Below the pieces are notes generated by a model. That model was given only the letters and a program-made list of their open reading frames with translations. It was not told the DNA's origin and did no database searches. Shown piece after piece: positions 27,512-35,319 of a stretch of DNA of 64,000 bases. The stretch lies in NCBI RefSeq assembly GCF_011759375.1, contig NZ_JAARML010000001.1, forward strand, positions 124,001 to 188,000, written 5' to 3'. Source of the DNA: Paraflavitalea devenefica. GTDB lineage: Bacteria > Bacteroidota > Bacteroidia > Chitinophagales > Chitinophagaceae. The stretch's first letter is position 1. Each line of letters begins with the position of its first letter. The position numbers and the translations under genes are program-made.

Positions 27512-28711
27512 ATGATTGAACGCCGCCTATTGAGCCTGATGACCGTTATGCTGCTCCTCGCCGGGCAGGCTACCGCCCAGGTAGGTATCGGTACGGAAAC
27601 TCCCGACAGCAGCGCTATCCTGGATGTATACAGCACAGACAAGGGATTACTGATCCCCCGGCTGACGATGGCGCAAAGAAACCTGATCAGCAATCCTGCA
27701 AAGAGCTTGATGATTTACCAGACAGACAATGTACCGGGTATTTATTACAACCTGGGCACACCGGGTATACCAGTCTGGCAAAGGCTGGAGCAGAAGGGTG
27801 TATTTGAAAATGACAACGGGGTGATCAGGCATACGGGCAACCATGCTACTGATCATTTTTTGTTTGGCAGAACGGCCTTACCGCAAAACGATGAACCGGT
27901 CTTTGATAAGTTCTTTTTTTTCAATAAGGAGAAAGGGGCTTTCCGGACCGGTGTATTATCGAATAACAGGAACTGGAGCCCCGACAGTTTGGGCATCGCC
28001 TCCTTTGCCAGCGGCCTGAATACCAAGGCCAGTAATTTGTATTCCACGGCGCTGGGAGAAGCGACGCAGGCAACCGGTATTTCATCTATGGCGTTAGGCT
28101 CCAACACACAGGCGAGGGGCGTAGCCTCCATGGCTACCGGCAGCAGCAATATTTCGGAAGGTCTCGGCTCCTTTTCAGCGGGAGGCAATAACCAGGCGAA
28201 CGGTATGTTTTCCAGCGCCTTTGGCTATAACACCATTGCAAACGGTTATGGCTGCACAGTAGTGGGCAATTACAATGATCCTATTGTAGCGCCTGAGTTT
28301 TTTCCTACCAATAATTCACCCCTGTTTATAGTGGGCACCGGAGTGGCTAACAATGCCCGGGCGAATGGCCTGGAAGTATACCGGAACGGGTTGGTGAAGA
28401 TTGATGTAGGTTTTCAGGTGGGCAGTTTCGGAAGTTATGTAAGAAACCTTTATCATCAACAAACGGTAGTGGGTCCCTGTGCAAACAATACCTGTGAATT
28501 TACGATCAACTTTCCCATGCCTGTAACGCAGTCCGATCAGGCAATTATTACGGTAACGCCCCTGAACCAACCAGGGACCAATTATGGTGATGTATTTGCC
28601 ACCACCATAAAAACGGTCACTTCCACCGGCTTTACTGTACTGGTAAAGCGCACAGACCAGAACCAGGGATGGGGGCAGCAACTGGTGCTGAACTGGATCT
28701 ACATGAACTAA
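27512..28711 (+). CDS. Secreted adhesin-like protein with YadA-head-type repeats (first of a pair)
   Basis: About 399 residues from the ATG at 27512. Signal peptide (LLSLMTVMLLLAGQATAQ) followed by the same opening as the S74 fibre (VGIGTETPDSSAILDVYS, KGLLIPRLTMAQRN). The centre holds head-type repeats with a 14-residue period (STALGEATQATGISS; MALGSNTQARGVAS; MATGSSNISEGLGS). The C-terminal domain is beta-rich (CEFTINFPMPVTQSDQAIIT) and has no S74 chaperone or YadA anchor. Probably a secreted or surface-attached trimeric protein. It is followed after 31 bases by a close relative, most likely in one transcript. Confidence 0.8.
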   Translation: MIERRLLSLMTVMLLLAGQATAQVGIGTETPDSSAILDVYSTDKGLLIPRLTMAQRNLISNPAKSLMIYQTDNVPGIYYNLGTPGIPVWQRLEQKGVFENDNGVIRHTGNHATDHFLFGRTALPQNDEPVFDKFFFFNKEKGAFRTGVLSNNRNWSPDSLGIASFASGLNTKASNLYSTALGEATQATGISSMALGSNTQARGVASMATGSSNISEGLGSFSAGGNNQANGMFSSAFGYNTIANGYGCTVVGNYNDPIVAPEFFPTNNSPLFIVGTGVANNARANGLEVYRNGLVKIDVGFQVGSFGSYVRNLYHQQTVVGPCANNTCEFTINFPMPVTQSDQAIITVTPLNQPGTNYGDVFATTIKTVTSTGFTVLVKRTDQNQGWGQQLVLNWIYMN

Positions 28712-28742
28712 TCTATAATATATCAACTATCAGACGCAGGTT

Positions 28743-29915
28743 ATGAAATCTCATTTGTATAGTATTGGCTTGTTGTTCATGGCCTGGTATTCCGGGCATG
28801 GTCAATCTGTAGCGATTGGTACCGGTGGAACGCCCGCTAATGCCAGCGCCGCACTCGATCTGCAAAGCAATAATAAAGGCTTTCTTATACCGCGTGTTAC
28901 GCAGACTGCACGCCTGCAACTGCAACGACCCGCAACAGGGTTGCTGGTGTATCAGACAGACAGTCCGGCAGGGTTTTATTTTAATACTGGCACTCCTGAA
29001 GATCCGGATTGGGCACAGATGGGTTCAGAAGAAGTGTTTGTACGGGATATGGATGTAATTCGCCCGAATGCTGCGCAAGCCAATGATCTTATTTTTGGAC
29101 GCCGGCACTTGCCGGGGCCATCTGCTGTGCAGGATGGGCTTTTCTGGTTTCAAAAAGACAAAGGTGCTTTTCGTACCGGGGTATTGGAATCTTCCGGATG
29201 GACAAGTATTGCGGGTGCAGGTTCGTTTGCCACGGGGAAGAACAGTCGCGCCACCGGGGAGTATTCTTTTGCCTCCGGAGATGGCGCTGAAGCCAGCGGC
29301 CTGGCCTCTTTTTCAACGGGTGTAGTACCGGAAAGCGCAGGTAGCTTTTCCCTTTCAGCCGGGATGGGCAGTAAGGCTTCAGGGTGGAGCAGCATGGCCA
29401 TTGGCCTGGGCACGCAGGCAGCCGGGTTGCTTACCCAGTCATTGGGAGAGGGGACATTGGCGCATGCCGTGAGCAACTTTACAGTGGGTATGTATAATGA
29501 TCCGATTTCACCCATACAGACTTTCATGGGCAGTGACTTAGCTTTTTTCATGCGCCCACAATTTATAGTGGGGAATGGAAGAAGCAACAGCCAACGGTGG
29601 AACGCATTCAGTTCATCGCTATGGATCACCGTTATGGAACACTTGCAGATAGGCCGGAATAACCCTCCCTTTACCAACCTGCAAACGGATTCGCGTGATT
29701 TTCCAAGCTGTCCTTCCTGTACAGTGGAGGTGCTCTTCAAAACTGCCTATCCAGGCATACCCAAAGTATTTGCTTCCGTCAGCGCCATAAATGGCAATTC
29801 TGTATACACCTGCGCTGTCAGGAACATAACCACTACCGGTTTTACGTTGGCGATACATCGTGAAAGCGGGCCTGGCACGGTTGACATTACCGTAAAGTGG
29901 TTTGCCATGCAATAA
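28743..29915 (+). CDS. Secreted adhesin-like protein with YadA-head-type repeats (second of a pair)
   Basis: 390 residues with a signal peptide (MKSHLYSIGLLFMAWYSGHG) and the shared start (VAIGTGGTPANASAALDLQS, KGFLIPRVTQTARL). Head repeats include FATGKNSRATGEYS, FASGDGAEASGLAS and MAIGLGTQAAGLLT. Its C-terminal domain parallels the first protein, including a Cys-containing strand (CPSCTVEVLFKT versus CANNTCEFTINF) and a near-identical ending (TTGFTLAIHR versus STGFTVLVKR). The pair therefore arose by tandem duplication followed by divergence. A bidirectional terminator follows. Confidence 0.8.
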   Translation: MKSHLYSIGLLFMAWYSGHGQSVAIGTGGTPANASAALDLQSNNKGFLIPRVTQTARLQLQRPATGLLVYQTDSPAGFYFNTGTPEDPDWAQMGSEEVFVRDMDVIRPNAAQANDLIFGRRHLPGPSAVQDGLFWFQKDKGAFRTGVLESSGWTSIAGAGSFATGKNSRATGEYSFASGDGAEASGLASFSTGVVPESAGSFSLSAGMGSKASGWSSMAIGLGTQAAGLLTQSLGEGTLAHAVSNFTVGMYNDPISPIQTFMGSDLAFFMRPQFIVGNGRSNSQRWNAFSSSLWITVMEHLQIGRNNPPFTNLQTDSRDFPSCPSCTVEVLFKTAYPGIPKVFASVSAINGNSVYTCAVRNITTTGFTLAIHRESGPGTVDITVKWFAMQ

Positions 29916-29952
29916 GTACTGTGAACGATTTACAACCTATGTCAAACTCAAC

Positions 29953-29986
29953 AAAAAAAGGGGCTGCCACGTGCAGCCCCTTTTTA
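29953..29986. terminator. Bidirectional Rho-independent terminator between convergent genes
   Basis: GGGGCTGC (29960-29967) and GCAGCCCC (29973-29980) form a perfect 8-bp stem with a 5-nt loop, flanked by an A-run on the left and a T-run on the right. It can serve both the adhesin pair (plus) and the oxidoreductase (minus). Confidence 0.8.
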
Positions 29987-30005
29987 TATATGCTGTATTT
30001 CTTTT

Positions 30006-31991
30006 TTAACGGGGAATGAAAAGTATCGCATCGGCAACGACTATGCCGCCAGCGTCTTCCACCCCAATTTCCACGGAGGATTGTTTACCGGCAGGTAACT
30101 GATAAGCGCCGATGCTGACCCATTCGCCGGAGGTTTGACCTGCCACCTGTATCGATGCAGGATGAAGGGTAACCGGGGTTTTCTTTTTTCCATCCATTAC
30201 CTGTATGGCTATCTCGCGGGCCATGTTGCCCATTTTCGGCAGGTAGATGTATACTTCATAACGGCCTGCTTTGGTAATGGCAGGCGTATAGGTGATCGTT
30301 CTTTTTTCTTTAACAGCCGGCTCAGCCACGAGGTAAGATGATCCATACCCTCCTTTGCGGGATGCCCACTGGCCGGTAGTGCTCACTTTTTCTTTATCAT
30401 CATTGTCTACTACGATTTCCGGTGTTGATCCATTGACCAATGGATTTGCTTTTAATTGGGTCTGCAGTTTGGTGATGTTAATTTCCTGTACAGGCTGCTT
30501 TGCATCAATGGCCATGGCGGCTGCTACGGCTGCCGATTGCCCCAGTACCATGAATACCGGTTCCATCCTGATGGAACCATAGGCGATGTGGGATGCAGAG
30601 AGGCAAACCGGCACAAAGAGGTTCTTGCATTCATTGGCTTTGGGAATGATGGAACCATAGGCAATAGGATAAGGGCCGAAGCCGCCTATCTGTACATCAC
30701 CTTCATTTTTCACCATGCCATTCACCACCAGCCGCTGACAGTTGTGGGAATCCATCGTATAAGCGGCCATACCCACGCCATCTTTCACGATCTCTTTTCC
30801 TTCACAGTTGGCCTGCGTCATGACGTATTGCCCCACCATACGGCGCGCTTCGCGCACATACATTTGTGGCGACCAGTGACCACTATTCACGTATTCGTCT
30901 TTGGGATAGCCCCATTTCAGCATCTGTGTACGCAGGTGTTCAGGCATGCGCGGATCGTGGCCAATGAAGTAGAGCAATCCCTTTATGTAACTGGTATGCT
31001 GATCCGTGATCTTTTTACGGGTAGCGTAGTCTGCTTCCGGGTAATCATAGTTCATGCCGATCATATCGGTAGAGAAGGGACCATTGTTGTTGATATCGGT
31101 CTTGTGATTGGGCATAAGGTCGAATTTGAGGAAGGCCCAGAGATCTTTGGCTGGCTTCTTTTCGAGGTAGCGCAGCAGTAAAGTATATTTTTCGGGATCA
31201 TATTCTTCCGGCTGTGTGATGGGAATGAGGTTATCCGGCTGGTTGCTAAGACAGATGCGGAAGTTGTACGCCTGTGCTTTTTTATCGCCCGTTCCCTGGG
31301 GATCGAGGGTTGCCGTGCTAATACCCCATACCAGGCCGCTTTCGGGCTTGCCGGGAATCTTGTAAGGATCTATACCATCGGGAAACTGGTGCTTATCTTT
31401 CAACTGCACCCCATTGTAGGTTTCATTGTACAGGCTGTTTGCTTCGCGGCCCACAGTATAGCTGACGCCTGCCTTTGCCATGAGATCGCCCTCATAGGAA
31501 CAGTCAATGAACATTTTGGCCTGTATCTTCCGGGCGGTTTGAGGAGCCGGAGAGAATGGGTGGTTCACTTCTATTTCCCGGATATATCCCTGTTCTTTTT
31601 TTACGGAGAAGAGGGCAGTATTGTAGAGTACCTCTACTTTGGCAGCCTTGATGTACTGTAAAAATGTTTGCTCGGCTATGCCGGGCTCAAAGATCCAGGA
31701 CTCCAGTTTACCATAATGTTTTCCCAGTCTGCGGTAAAAGTCGAGGGCCAGTCCGGTAACCGCATATTTATTACCAATATCGGTATATCCCAATCCGCCG
31801 GAGCTTAGTCCGCCCAGGCGTTGGCCGGGTTCAATGAGTAGGACTGATTTGCCGGCTTGTTTGGCGGTATAGGCAGCGATGACACCGGCGGAGGTGCCGC
31901 CATAGATGCAGATATCTACCTTCTTTGTCTGGGCAAAATTTGTATTTCCTAAAAGCAAGCAAAAGCAAAGTACCTGGATAATAGGTTTCAT
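30006..31991 (-). CDS. Secreted FAD-dependent oxidoreductase with golvesin-like C-terminal domain
   Basis: 661 residues. Signal peptide (about 1-20, ending NFAQ), then an FAD-binding Rossmann motif (DICIYGGTSAGVIAAYTA, about residues 26-43) followed by LIEPGQRLGGLSSGG. The long middle matches the FAD_oxidored family (MFIDCSYEGDLMAKAGVSYT; REARRMVGQYVMTQ). The last 130 residues form a golvesin/xanthan-lyase-like beta domain (AGRYEVYIYLPKMGNMAREI; GGIVVADAILFIPR). Proteins of this build occur near polysaccharide-use genes, sometimes named xanthan-lyase-like, but the true reaction is mostly unknown. Monocistronic, ending at a bidirectional terminator. Confidence 0.85.
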   Translation of the reverse strand: MKPIIQVLCFCLLLGNTNFAQTKKVDICIYGGTSAGVIAAYTAKQAGKSVLLIEPGQRLGGLSSGGLGYTDIGNKYAVTGLALDFYRRLGKHYGKLESWIFEPGIAEQTFLQYIKAAKVEVLYNTALFSVKKEQGYIREIEVNHPFSPAPQTARKIQAKMFIDCSYEGDLMAKAGVSYTVGREANSLYNETYNGVQLKDKHQFPDGIDPYKIPGKPESGLVWGISTATLDPQGTGDKKAQAYNFRICLSNQPDNLIPITQPEEYDPEKYTLLLRYLEKKPAKDLWAFLKFDLMPNHKTDINNNGPFSTDMIGMNYDYPEADYATRKKITDQHTSYIKGLLYFIGHDPRMPEHLRTQMLKWGYPKDEYVNSGHWSPQMYVREARRMVGQYVMTQANCEGKEIVKDGVGMAAYTMDSHNCQRLVVNGMVKNEGDVQIGGFGPYPIAYGSIIPKANECKNLFVPVCLSASHIAYGSIRMEPVFMVLGQSAAVAAAMAIDAKQPVQEINITKLQTQLKANPLVNGSTPEIVVDNDDKEKVSTTGQWASRKGGYGSSYLVAEPAVKEKRTITYTPAITKAGRYEVYIYLPKMGNMAREIAIQVMDGKKKTPVTLHPASIQVAGQTSGEWVSIGAYQLPAGKQSSVEIGVEDAGGIVVADAILFIPR

Positions 31992-32630
31992 TGTTGTATG
32001 GATAGTTTTAATTCATGATGGCTGCGTGATCACAGCAAGATAAACAGAAACAGGCTGATTATCATAATGGTTTATGACGGGATAGGGGTGTTTTACCGGG
32101 TGAATCGATTACGTAAAATTTTTAAAAAAGGGTGGTGAATGCCAGATCCGGGTCCAGGCGGGTGTAACCTGATGAAGCGGGGGGGGCGGCTTACCCCTGG
32201 GTGGTGTATATGGCTGGGGCGGCTGGTGTATGGAGCTGGTATGAAGCGGGGTCGTGATAAGGTCGCGATAAGGTCCCGAAAAGGTCGCGTTAAGGTCCCG
32301 ATAAGGGTCTTTAGACTATTCCGGGCAGGCTGCCCTGGGGGATGGGTGGGGGCTGCTCTTTGAAGCAGCAGAAGATTTGATAATCAATCGTTTATTATAA
32401 GCCATGGCGTTTCAGGCTTGTTTTCCTGCCTCCTTTTCCTGGAAACATGCTTCCAATCCGGCCAATGAGCGGCTTTTGTGACTCCTCCCGGGCAACAGGC
32501 AGTTTCCTGACCTGTTATTCCTGTCCGATCCGGTTATTCCGGGTGGCACGAAATCTGTTGGCGGCCCTCTCCTATCTGTCTGTAATTTAAGGCTAAAAAC
32601 GCTTTTTTAGCGGTTACTTTCCCATTTTTA
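31992..32630. other. Gene-free region with tandem repeats and a small hairpin
   Basis: No ORF here looks real; the 74-codon frame at 32139-32363 has repeat-derived, low-complexity composition. The region contains an array of 11-bp repeats (32250-32304), GC-rich GGTGG-like stretches around 32150-32230, and a perfect 8-bp hairpin (GCTAAAAA at 32592-32599 with TTTTTAGC at 32604-32611). Confidence 0.6.
32250..32304. repeat. Five tandem 11-bp repeats, consensus GGTCSCGATAA
   Basis: Units run without spacers: GGTCGTGATAA (32250), GGTCGCGATAA (32261), GGTCCCGAAAA (32272), GGTCGCGTTAA (32283) and GGTCCCGATAA (32294), followed by a partial GGGTC. Variation clusters at positions 5-9 of the unit. The 11-base period is close to one DNA helical turn. 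Confidence 0.85.
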
Positions 32631-32662
32631 TTTGGTAGCAAATAGGCAGGCGGTTATCTTTG
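32631..32662 (+). promoter_or_regulatory. Promoter of the tRNA-Ala gene
   Basis: TTTG at 32631-32634 and TATCTTTG at 32655-32662 are separated by 20 bases, an exact match to the Bacteroidota TAnnTTTG box with a -33 element. The mature tRNA begins 18 bases further on. Confidence 0.7.
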
Positions 32663-32679
32663 CCGTCCGAAAAAACAAT

Positions 32680-32753
32680 GGGGGATTAGCTCAGTTGGCT
32701 AGAGCGCTAGCATGGCATGTTAGAGGTCATCGGTTCGACCCCGATATCCTCCA
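32680..32753 (+). tRNA. tRNA-Ala, anticodon GGC
   Basis: A complete cloverleaf is visible. The acceptor stem GGGGGAT pairs with ATCCTCC (one G-T), the D arm is GCTC...GAGC, the anticodon stem CTAGC/GTTAG encloses loop ATGGCAT with anticodon GGC, and the T arm is ATCGG-TTCGACC-CCGAT. The discriminator base is A at 32753. CCA is not fully encoded (ACCC follows). Confidence 0.93.
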
Positions 32754-32764
32754 CCCGGAAAAAA

Positions 32765-32790
32765 GGTTCACAAGTTTGTGAGCCTTTTTT
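32765..32790 (+). terminator. Rho-independent terminator after tRNA-Ala
   Basis: GGTTCACA (32765-32772) pairs with TGTGAGCC (32777-32784, one G-T) around a 4-nt loop and is followed by six T residues. Confidence 0.8.
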
Positions 32791-32794
32791 GTTT

Positions 32795-32836
32795 GGGATT
32801 AGCGCAGTTGGCCAGAGCGGTCCGCTGGGGTGGAAA
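32795..32836 (+). pseudogene. Truncated tRNA-like sequence (5' half only)
   Basis: GGGATTAGCGCAGTTGGCCA closely matches positions 2-21 of the tRNA-Ala just upstream, and GAGCG completes a D arm. An imperfect anticodon-stem-like part (TCCGC...GTGGA) follows. No T arm or acceptor 3' strand follows, and none was seen up to 42 kb. It is therefore a broken tRNA duplicate at the left edge of the PIN-AAA-protease cassette. It may mark a past insertion or recombination point. Confidence 0.6.
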
Positions 32837-33069
32837 TTATTTAGTATCTTACTGGTAAAAATACTAAAGCAACCAGTTGTTCGCCAAATCGCTGACAAAC
32901 CGTTCGTTAAACATTCCAACCAGTCAATAACAAAAGCTTCTGTTGGGCTAAATACTTGATACCTACAAACAATAGTTCATTCCACGTGTATTCTTTAACC
33001 AAGACGCCCTGGTGACCAATCCTTGGCCCATATTTTTTGTAACTTTCCTGAAAGATAACTGCCAAACCT

Positions 33070-34239
33070 ATGTACATCGTTTTGGACACATGCAGTATTA
33101 ACAATGATTTCAACCTAGATAGCACCCGAATAAATCGCCTATCCATACTTGCTAAAGAGGGAGATCATATCATTTATTTACCTGAAGTTGTTATCTTAGA
33201 AATGAAAAAGCATTTCAGGGACGCTTTAACAGAATTTCAGAAGCAATCCGGCAAAGCCATTAACGACTTTAATAGGCTAACCAGCGAAAATCATAATTCC
33301 CCGATTACCCCGGAATCCATAGAAAAGAGCGTCCGTAGTTACGGGCGGTCGTTACAAAAAAAAATGAAAGCCCTCGGCATAAAGCCTCTGGCGACGCCTA
33401 CGGGTAACGAAGATCTGATAGCAGAAAAGGCGGTAAACCGTAAAAAGCCATTTAAGGTTAGTGGTGAGGGTTGCCCTGACGTGCTCATTTGGGTTTCAAT
33501 ACTTAGACTTGCCGAGGAGTTTGCAGAAAATCCATCCATTGGAGCGCCAAGGATTTTATTTGTGACCAATAATTACAAAGATTTTTGTGCCTCCGAAAAC
33601 TTTGATCTGGATCCCGAACTTTTAAACGATCTGGCAGATTTTGGAATCGAACCTGCTGTCTTGAAAGTGATAAAAAACATTAACGAAGTATTCGACATGC
33701 TTTACACGCCGGCGATCACACTACAGTCGTCCGATATAATGCGATATGTAAATTCCAACGCTTTTCTGGCTTCTGATTTTATGGAAATGGCCAAAAAGCA
33801 ATTTATGAAATACCTGCCTTATAAGATGTTTGACGCTGACCAGGTAGGCTTTCCAGGCATCTATGAAAATCCCACTATCGATATGTTTTATGAAGACTTC
33901 ACCTTTGAATTCGATCCAGTCGAAGTCCTAGGTGCGGGGAAAATTGCCTTAAAAATAAATGCTTCTGTGACTTGCCTGTTCGATATATACATTGCAAAGT
34001 CTGATTATTATTGCATGGAAGAGTTCGAATTTAACGTGTATGATCGTGACTGGAATGATTATTATGTAGCAGCTCAGCAGGAAAAGAATATCTGGTTCAC
34101 CATCGAACTTATTGCCGATGAAAAGTTTGGGTCTATTCAAAGCTGCGACATTACTATCAATGAACACAAAAATCGCAGGCCCATGGTAAGAAGAAGGACT
34201 GACCTTTTTTGGGGAGTCCAAGGCGGTGCTGCCATATGA
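33070..34239 (+). CDS. PIN-domain (DUF4935-like) nuclease
   Basis: 389 residues. The N-terminal half looks like a PIN RNase domain: IVLDTCSI with Asp6, VVILEMKKHF with Glu44, GCPDVLIW with Asp137, and ILFVTNNYKDF with Asp171. These fit the acidic residues that hold the metal in PIN nucleases. The extra C-terminal half (about 215-389) is beta-rich and unassigned; it could be a sensor or partner-binding domain. It is followed after 43 bases by the AAA+ ATPase on the same strand. The region appears more AT-rich than the flanking metabolic genes. There is no antitoxin-like small gene next to it. The RNase activity is inferred from family. Confidence 0.75.
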   Translation: MYIVLDTCSINNDFNLDSTRINRLSILAKEGDHIIYLPEVVILEMKKHFRDALTEFQKQSGKAINDFNRLTSENHNSPITPESIEKSVRSYGRSLQKKMKALGIKPLATPTGNEDLIAEKAVNRKKPFKVSGEGCPDVLIWVSILRLAEEFAENPSIGAPRILFVTNNYKDFCASENFDLDPELLNDLADFGIEPAVLKVIKNINEVFDMLYTPAITLQSSDIMRYVNSNAFLASDFMEMAKKQFMKYLPYKMFDADQVGFPGIYENPTIDMFYEDFTFEFDPVEVLGAGKIALKINASVTCLFDIYIAKSDYYCMEEFEFNVYDRDWNDYYVAAQQEKNIWFTIELIADEKFGSIQSCDITINEHKNRRPMVRRRTDLFWGVQGGAAI

Positions 34240-34282
34240 CATAATCCATTCAAAATCACTAATTTTGCCTATATTTAGCCGG

Positions 34283-35311
34283 ATGAGCCAATTTGATTAC
34301 ATAAAAAACATTGCAAAGTTTGGCCTGGAAAATGACCAGGAAAAGCTCCTCTCTGTACTTAATGAATTTATTGAGTATTCCAAACAGCATAAAAAAATCA
34401 ACCTGGCTCTTCAGCTTCAATCTCTTCTAAAAGAAAGCATTCACCAAGGCAAAACGAGTAATCTTACCAAAGCGGGCTCTGAAGCATACTATAATAGAAT
34501 TGATGAGCGGGAGTTAAACGATCTGATTCTGGAAAAGTTAACTTCTGACTATACTTTTGAAAACCTCGTTGTCACTGAGGAAGTTAGAAACGAGCTTGCT
34601 CTGTTTATCAGGGAACATAAGGCAGCAGATTTACTGCGTTCTTACGAACTACCTGTTGCCAACAAGATATTGCTCTATGGTCCGTCAGGATGCGGTAAAA
34701 CACTGGCTTCTTATGTCATTGCGGGAGAACTTCAAAAAGTTATGGCTGTCGTCAATTTGGGCGCCATAGTATCTGCAAAGCTTGGGGAGACCAGCAAAAA
34801 CCTCGCGAAGATTTTCCGTAAAGCTGCCGCGGACAATTGCATCATATTCATCGACGAGTTCGACTCTCTGGGCAAAATCAGGGATTATAGCCAGGATCAT
34901 GGAGAAATGAAACGCGTTGTAAACACCATCCTGCAACTCTTTGACTTTTTGCCCCAATCGTCAGTTGTTATCGCCGCCACCAATCAAAAAGACATGGTGG
35001 ACGAAGCGTTGCTGAGACGATTTGATATGAACATTACTCTTGAACTGCCGGGCAAAACTGAAATAGCCAATCTGATCGATCTTACCTTAAAAAATGGCCG
35101 ATTCCGATTTCCAAAGACAGCTTCTAGGTCAAAGCTGATCAATCATTCATTGGGACTTAGTTATTTCAGTATTCAGAAAACCCTAATAGCAGCCATCAAA
35201 CGCAGCTTGTTTCAAACAACCACTTCCAAAAGGGTTGGCTCAGTCTTAATTGACACTAATATATGGACAGAGCTGCTCACTGCAGAAAAAAAAGCCCTGG
35301 GGGTCAAGTAG
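34283..35311 (+). CDS. AAA+ ATPase, IetA-like
   Basis: 342 residues from the ATG at 34283; a GTG frame extension to 34226 overlaps the PIN gene and is less likely. An N-terminal helical region (1-95) is followed by a single AAA+ module: Walker A GPSGCGKT (133-140), Walker B IIFIDEFDS (187-195), sensor 1 VIAATNQ (about 229-235) and arginine-finger region LLRRFDMN. The module resembles the FtsH/CDC48-type ATPases paired with S8 proteases in IetAS. A TAATTTTG box (34260-34267) lies just before the start and may give it its own promoter, although no -33 element is seen. It converges with the protease gene, 8 bases between stops. Confidence 0.82.
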   Translation: MSQFDYIKNIAKFGLENDQEKLLSVLNEFIEYSKQHKKINLALQLQSLLKESIHQGKTSNLTKAGSEAYYNRIDERELNDLILEKLTSDYTFENLVVTEEVRNELALFIREHKAADLLRSYELPVANKILLYGPSGCGKTLASYVIAGELQKVMAVVNLGAIVSAKLGETSKNLAKIFRKAAADNCIIFIDEFDSLGKIRDYSQDHGEMKRVVNTILQLFDFLPQSSVVIAATNQKDMVDEALLRRFDMNITLELPGKTEIANLIDLTLKNGRFRFPKTASRSKLINHSLGLSYFSIQKTLIAAIKRSLFQTTTSKRVGSVLIDTNIWTELLTAEKKALGVK

Positions 35312-35319
35312 ACAGGCCC

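Noticed and set aside
27512..29915. Classical YadA trimeric autotransporters
   Set aside because: Head-type repeats are present but no YadA membrane-anchor domain is seen at either C-terminus.
32250..32304. Possible CRISPR array
   Set aside because: The 11-bp units have no spacers, are too short for CRISPR repeats, and no cas gene is present.
32139..32363. 74-codon frame rich in Gly and Arg
   Set aside because: It lies over the 11-bp repeats and GC-rich stretch; no start signal or recognisable sequence.
32717..32959. 80-codon plus frame and its minus-strand partners over the tRNA
   Set aside because: They overlap the tRNA-Ala gene and its terminator, so they cannot be real as listed. The part after 32840 shows no match that I recognise.
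33070..34239. Simple PIN toxin of a VapBC-type toxin-antitoxin pair
   Set aside because: The protein is far longer than VapC (389 residues versus about 130-150) and no small antitoxin gene lies next to it.
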